A stretch of 21,015 nucleotides of DNA, taken from a virus. Location: the IMG/VR virus record IMGVR_UViG_3300025759_009870, positions 1 through 21,015 of that record; one strand, given 5' to 3'. This document shows, one piece after another, positions 18,315 to 21,015 of the stretch (positions within the stretch are counted from its first letter, which is position 1; each line of letters starts with the position of its first letter). Both the position numbers and the translations under genes were made by a program. The notes below the pieces were generated by a model. The model did no database searches, was not told where the DNA came from, and worked only from the letters and a program-made list of their open reading frames with translations.

Positions 18315-18557
18315 TCAGTAACCTCTTAGGTAATCACACTTAGCACAACGAGGGTGTACTTCATATGTATCTGATTCCAATATGCGAGGGTCATCAATGT
18401 CTATCCCTTGTATATCAGGATTGCAATAATCATCATCACATATAGTATGATCATGTGTTGTTAATCCTTCAGGGTTTCTATTACAATACCATATCTCCCA
18501 TTGGTTATCTGTAATTGCTTTACAGTTATCACAGTATTCTTTAGTTATGTCTTCCAT
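18315..18557 (-). CDS. Acidic Cys-rich zinc-binding protein (80 aa)
   Basis: Three cysteine groups: 'YCDNCKAI' (C9, C12) with C25, 'TICDDDYC' (C40, C45) and 'RCAKCDYL' (C71, C74), plus His residues at about 35 and 37. Probably binds one or two zinc ions. Strongly acidic between 40 and 66, so more likely a protein-interaction module than a DNA binder. It lies in the - strand operon, 2 bases after the HsdS-like gene and 1 base before the next zinc ribbon. Confidence 0.72.
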   Translation of the reverse strand: MEDITKEYCDNCKAITDNQWEIWYCNRNPEGLTTHDHTICDDDYCNPDIQGIDIDDPRILESDTYEVHPRCAKCDYLRGY

Positions 18558-18559
18558 AT

Positions 18560-18823
18560 CTATTCATGTAACTCCAAGTTGAATTGACCAACAGGTTGTA
18601 TGAGTATCTTACCTTTTGTTGATTCGTCTTTACGCAGGTATCTTGCTTTTACAGGTAGATGTGCTTCATCAAATATACTATTGAGCATTGATGTTGTCAT
18701 ACATTTTTGCACTGAACCTGTATACAATCTATCGAACATAGGTTTCTTTGACATCAACATATAGTATAGATACTTGGGCAGTAATCTATTGCTGTCTATA
18801 TCTAATACGATTCTCTTTCTCAT
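18560..18823 (-). CDS. HsdS-like target-recognition-domain mini-protein (87 aa)
   Basis: Residues about 14-57 resemble the conserved end of a type I restriction specificity (HsdS) target-recognition domain: 'LPKYLYYMLMSKK' then 'YTGSVQKCMTTSMLNSIFDEAHLPV'. In HsdS this reads roughly 'fLyyll.s...G..q.....l..i.iplP'. Here it stands alone as 87 aa, with no second recognition domain and no methylase or nuclease partner in view. It might bind DNA by itself or interfere with host restriction subunits, both speculative. The match is by eye and the family could be wrong. The start lies 1 base after the preceding stop. Confidence 0.45.
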   Translation of the reverse strand: MRKRIVLDIDSNRLLPKYLYYMLMSKKPMFDRLYTGSVQKCMTTSMLNSIFDEAHLPVKARYLRKDESTKGKILIQPVGQFNLELHE

Positions 18824-18824
18824 A

Positions 18825-19058
18825 TCAGTATGTTCCCTCTCTCATTGGTTTTTGATATACCTCAAGAACAGTAGTAGCTCCACATACCTTAGCCTCATCT
18901 ATGGTATTGTTGAACACCATATGAACATCACAATCTTTGAAGTTTATCTTATCTGTTGTTCTTATCTTACCTGTTATCATGTTCTTCACTACGATAGGTT
19001 TGCCTGTTCCTTTCAGTGTCTTCTTATACCAAACGATATGTGTTAGTTGTTTGTCCAT
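18825..19058 (-). CDS. Hypothetical protein after the VWA gene (77 aa)
   Basis: Unrecognised. It appears beta-rich, with strands 'LTHIVWYKKTL', 'GKPIVVKNMITGKIRTT', 'DCDVHMVF' and 'TTVLEVYQKP', and a short helix near 'TIDEAKVCG'. A small barrel or sandwich is possible. It begins 2 bases after the VWA stop and ends 1 base before the next ATG, so it is co-translated in the operon and may work with the VWA protein. No motif indicates catalysis or metal binding. Confidence 0.7.
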   Translation of the reverse strand: MDKQLTHIVWYKKTLKGTGKPIVVKNMITGKIRTTDKINFKDCDVHMVFNNTIDEAKVCGATTVLEVYQKPMREGTY

Positions 19059-19060
19059 AA

Positions 19061-20974
19061 CTATATACTCTTCTTCACTGTCTCTTTAAACTCTCTACGT
19101 ATAAAGTCAGACACTTTATCTATGGTGCATGTGATATAGTCATTACCGAATATCATATTGTATGTATTCAAGTGACAATGTTCGGCTCCTATTATTACAG
19201 GCTTGATAACTAGATGAGGATTGTTTGCCTTGATAGATTTGTATGTATTACCTGCTTGTTGTGCTAGTGCAAGATGGTGTGTATTCTGTGCGTTCTGTGG
19301 CATACCATCTGTAAGATAGATGAGGAGTTTCTTTTTACCTTTCATCTTATTCAATGCTTCTGCACAATACAATAGTGAATGAGTTGTTGGTGTCAGTACA
19401 TGATTGCTATCTGTTCCGATACGACTACATTCATATTCATTGTTAATATCACATACACCTGTCTTATCGTATGTTGTACTTGCACCACCATAACAAACAG
19501 CTTTCATAGTTATGTTTGGTATGTTGTTAACTGCCTTGAACATGGTTGCACATATGTTTCGACATATCACTAATCTATTTTCTTGTTTCATAGAACCTGA
19601 ACAATCTACTGCAATAATAATAGAAGTTCCTTCAACTTTATTATTGTCTATGTAGAATTCGTTGCTACCTTTCTTAACTGCTTCGAGCATAGTCTCTATG
19701 TCAATGTCATCTCCCTCATCTGATACCTGTAGTTTGACTTTCTGTTTGAGAGTATTGAATATCTTACGTATATCTGATACTGCGTCATTGTATATGGTAG
19801 GTGCACCCATAGGATACATATTGAGTGGTTCAACTTGTTTTGCTATAGTAGGTGCAGGTTCTTTTTCTGCTTTACTTAATGCTTTCTCTGCTTCTATCTC
19901 TTTACGTTTAATTGATTTCTCTTTACCACTATCTGTAGTAGACATTCTTTTTTCCATAGCTTCTATTTGTTTATCAGTAGGTTGAAATTTTTCATTTTGA
20001 TTCTTGGTTATTTCTAATCCTGAACCTTGTTCTGCCATACCTGAATTAGCCTTTCGAGTTCTAAATCTCCGATTTGAAATCATATCGTCTTGTGATCTCC
20101 CAAGTGAATCTTCTGCTTCCTGTCTTTCTTTTTTAATCCTATTATATTCGTCTGCTTCTTCGTCTGTCATATCTTCTATGCTAACTTTATCTCGCATATC
20201 ATTTAACATATTCCTTAGGTTGCTTAGGTTATCCCTTTTCTCATTTATATCTGCGTTTTCCTTTTCTTCTTGTTCTCTATTTTCTTCAGCAGTTTCTTTT
20301 AGTTGTTTCTTTATGTATTCGCCTAGACTACCATTCAACCATGTATGGAATATCTTATGTATGCCTCTCACTGTTGTTTCTTTACTTGCTTGATAGATAT
20401 GATTGACTTCTGCTTTATGTTCATCAGGTATTAGATCATCTCTAAAGAATCTCTTTGCCAATACATATCCATGTATAGCATCAGGTTTGAAGCATGTTTC
20501 ATTCCATTCAATACCTGCACCTTTACACATAGAATCGTATGCAATCTTTCTTCCCATGTATACTGCACCATCATTGGATTCAATACGTATGTCCTCAATG
20601 ATATTCATAGCCTCATGACATATCGTATTGAATTGTTGTTTGGTATTGTTAGTTTTATTCTCATAAGGAATGTTATTTGTATACCAATGTTCTGTCATAG
20701 TTTTGTATGGTTTCCAGAATGTAGATTCTAAACTACCCTCTTTGATATGAGATAGTTCGTGGTCGATACCAGCTCTGATAGGTATGCTTCCATTCAATAG
20801 TATTTTATATGAATTGTTACTCATTTTCATAGCACAGTTATTCTCATGGTACCTATCATAATCCACTTTGATTTCCTTACCTACCTTATCTTCTACGACC
20901 TTTATCTTCTTGTCATTGTATTGTTTCTCCTCGTCAACTTCTTTTGTGAAGCCAACGAATGATCTGGTAGACAT
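19061..20974 (-). CDS. CobT-like VWA protein with HExxH motif (637 aa)
   Basis: Three parts. Residues 1-150: a metallopeptidase-like region with 'HELSH' (72-76) and 'NIIEDIRIE' (124-132), a pairing seen in CobT-type VWA proteins. Residues about 220-430: charged, partly coiled-coil linker. Residues about 448-637: VWA domain with MIDAS 'DCSGS' (457-461), a Thr in 'LTPTTHS' and D556 in 'YLTDGMP'. Such proteins normally pair with a MoxR/CobS AAA+ ATPase that remodels a target, and phages often carry the pair. The partner is not in this window; the upstream side (right edge) is where it would be expected. It is the first complete gene of the - strand operon. No signal peptide. Target unknown. Confidence 0.88.
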   Translation of the reverse strand: MSTRSFVGFTKEVDEEKQYNDKKIKVVEDKVGKEIKVDYDRYHENNCAMKMSNNSYKILLNGSIPIRAGIDHELSHIKEGSLESTFWKPYKTMTEHWYTNNIPYENKTNNTKQQFNTICHEAMNIIEDIRIESNDGAVYMGRKIAYDSMCKGAGIEWNETCFKPDAIHGYVLAKRFFRDDLIPDEHKAEVNHIYQASKETTVRGIHKIFHTWLNGSLGEYIKKQLKETAEENREQEEKENADINEKRDNLSNLRNMLNDMRDKVSIEDMTDEEADEYNRIKKERQEAEDSLGRSQDDMISNRRFRTRKANSGMAEQGSGLEITKNQNEKFQPTDKQIEAMEKRMSTTDSGKEKSIKRKEIEAEKALSKAEKEPAPTIAKQVEPLNMYPMGAPTIYNDAVSDIRKIFNTLKQKVKLQVSDEGDDIDIETMLEAVKKGSNEFYIDNNKVEGTSIIIAVDCSGSMKQENRLVICRNICATMFKAVNNIPNITMKAVCYGGASTTYDKTGVCDINNEYECSRIGTDSNHVLTPTTHSLLYCAEALNKMKGKKKLLIYLTDGMPQNAQNTHHLALAQQAGNTYKSIKANNPHLVIKPVIIGAEHCHLNTYNMIFGNDYITCTIDKVSDFIRREFKETVKKSI

Positions 20975-20976
20975 AT

Positions 20977-21015
20977 CTAATCTAAATCAGAACAATAGTT
21001 ATAGCCATGCATACT
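20977..21015 (-). CDS. Possible 3' end of an upstream operon gene (cut by window)
   Basis: One - strand frame is open from the right edge to a TAG two bases before the VWA ATG, giving the tail 'SMHGYNYCSDLD'. The 2-base gap matches the spacing of the other genes in this operon, so it is probably the C-terminus of the preceding gene. Too short to identify. Confidence 0.35.
   Translation of the reverse strand, partial: SMHGYNYCSDLD

Noticed and set aside
18560-18823. Remnant of a complete type I restriction system
   Set aside because: No HsdM or HsdR fragment and no decay signs (frameshifts or stops) are seen nearby; the gene is intact and fitted into the operon.
19662-20393. Ser/Leu-rich + strand frames opposite the VWA gene
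   Set aside because: They are reverse-strand shadows of the acidic linker of the VWA protein, with no promoter or ribosome site.
1-21015. CRISPR array, integrase, transposon or att site
   Set aside because: No regularly spaced repeats, no recombinase or transposase motifs and no terminal direct repeats were seen.

Overview
The window looks like part of an AT-rich archaeal double-stranded DNA virus (or provirus) of the tailed, Caudoviricetes type. The main evidence is a complete terminase large subunit with ATPase and nuclease motifs next to a putative small subunit, a virus-borne MCM replicative helicase, and a RadA/Rad51-type recombinase with the archaeal helix-hairpin-helix N-terminus. Nearly every isolated gene also has an archaeal TATA-like box centred about 25-27 bases before its start codon. 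MCM plus RadA plus TATA boxes at leaderless starts points to Archaea. An ammonia-oxidising (Nitrososphaerota) or other marine mesophilic archaeal host would fit the base composition, but nothing seen proves the host. No integrase, att site, CRISPR array or insertion sequence was seen.

Layout on the + strand. 1-1759: a Cas4/RecB-like nuclease cut by the window edge, a 35-residue Cys-rich protein, a small beta-rich protein and a tRNA-guanine-transglycosylase/DpdA-like TIM-barrel protein, all chained by stop/start overlaps. 1785-3684: packaging pair (putative TerS, TerL). 3715-7279: four consecutive genes for largely disordered proteins, mostly Lys-rich. 7314-8394: zinc-ribbon mini-protein, 2-oxoglutarate/Fe(II) oxygenase and RNase H. 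8681-12166: short transcription units encoding zinc-binding proteins, an HExxH protein, a calcineurin-like phosphoesterase and a winged-helix protein. 12214-15602: replication/recombination operon (helix-rich DNA-binding candidate, MCM, RadA, FCS-type zinc peptide). 15603-15720: a promoter followed by a GC-richer, highly foldable 81-nt segment that codes for nothing and is probably a structured RNA. 15765-16501: two PD-(D/E)XK-like proteins.

Layout on the - strand. A single DNA-binding-like gene lies at 8363-8608, with a divergent promoter region shared with 8681. From 16479 to the right edge almost everything is on the - strand: zinc ribbons, a small membrane protein, and a tightly packed operon read right to left (20974 to 17852) headed, within this window, by a 637-residue CobT-like VWA protein with an HExxH motif. 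That operon also carries an HsdS-like mini-protein, more zinc-binding mini-proteins and a 31-residue membrane peptide.

Several start codons were moved from the longest reading frame to the one that fits the TATA spacing or operon overlap (5207, 5694, 7447, 8608, 15765, 17090). Eight genes below 60 codons were found by eye, most of them CxxC-type zinc-ribbon proteins. About eleven small putative zinc-binding proteins occur in 21 kb, a striking concentration. The most novel candidates are the structured RNA at 15636-15716, the disordered-protein block after TerL, the TGT/DpdA-like enzyme, the HsdS-like mini-protein and the VWA/HExxH operon.
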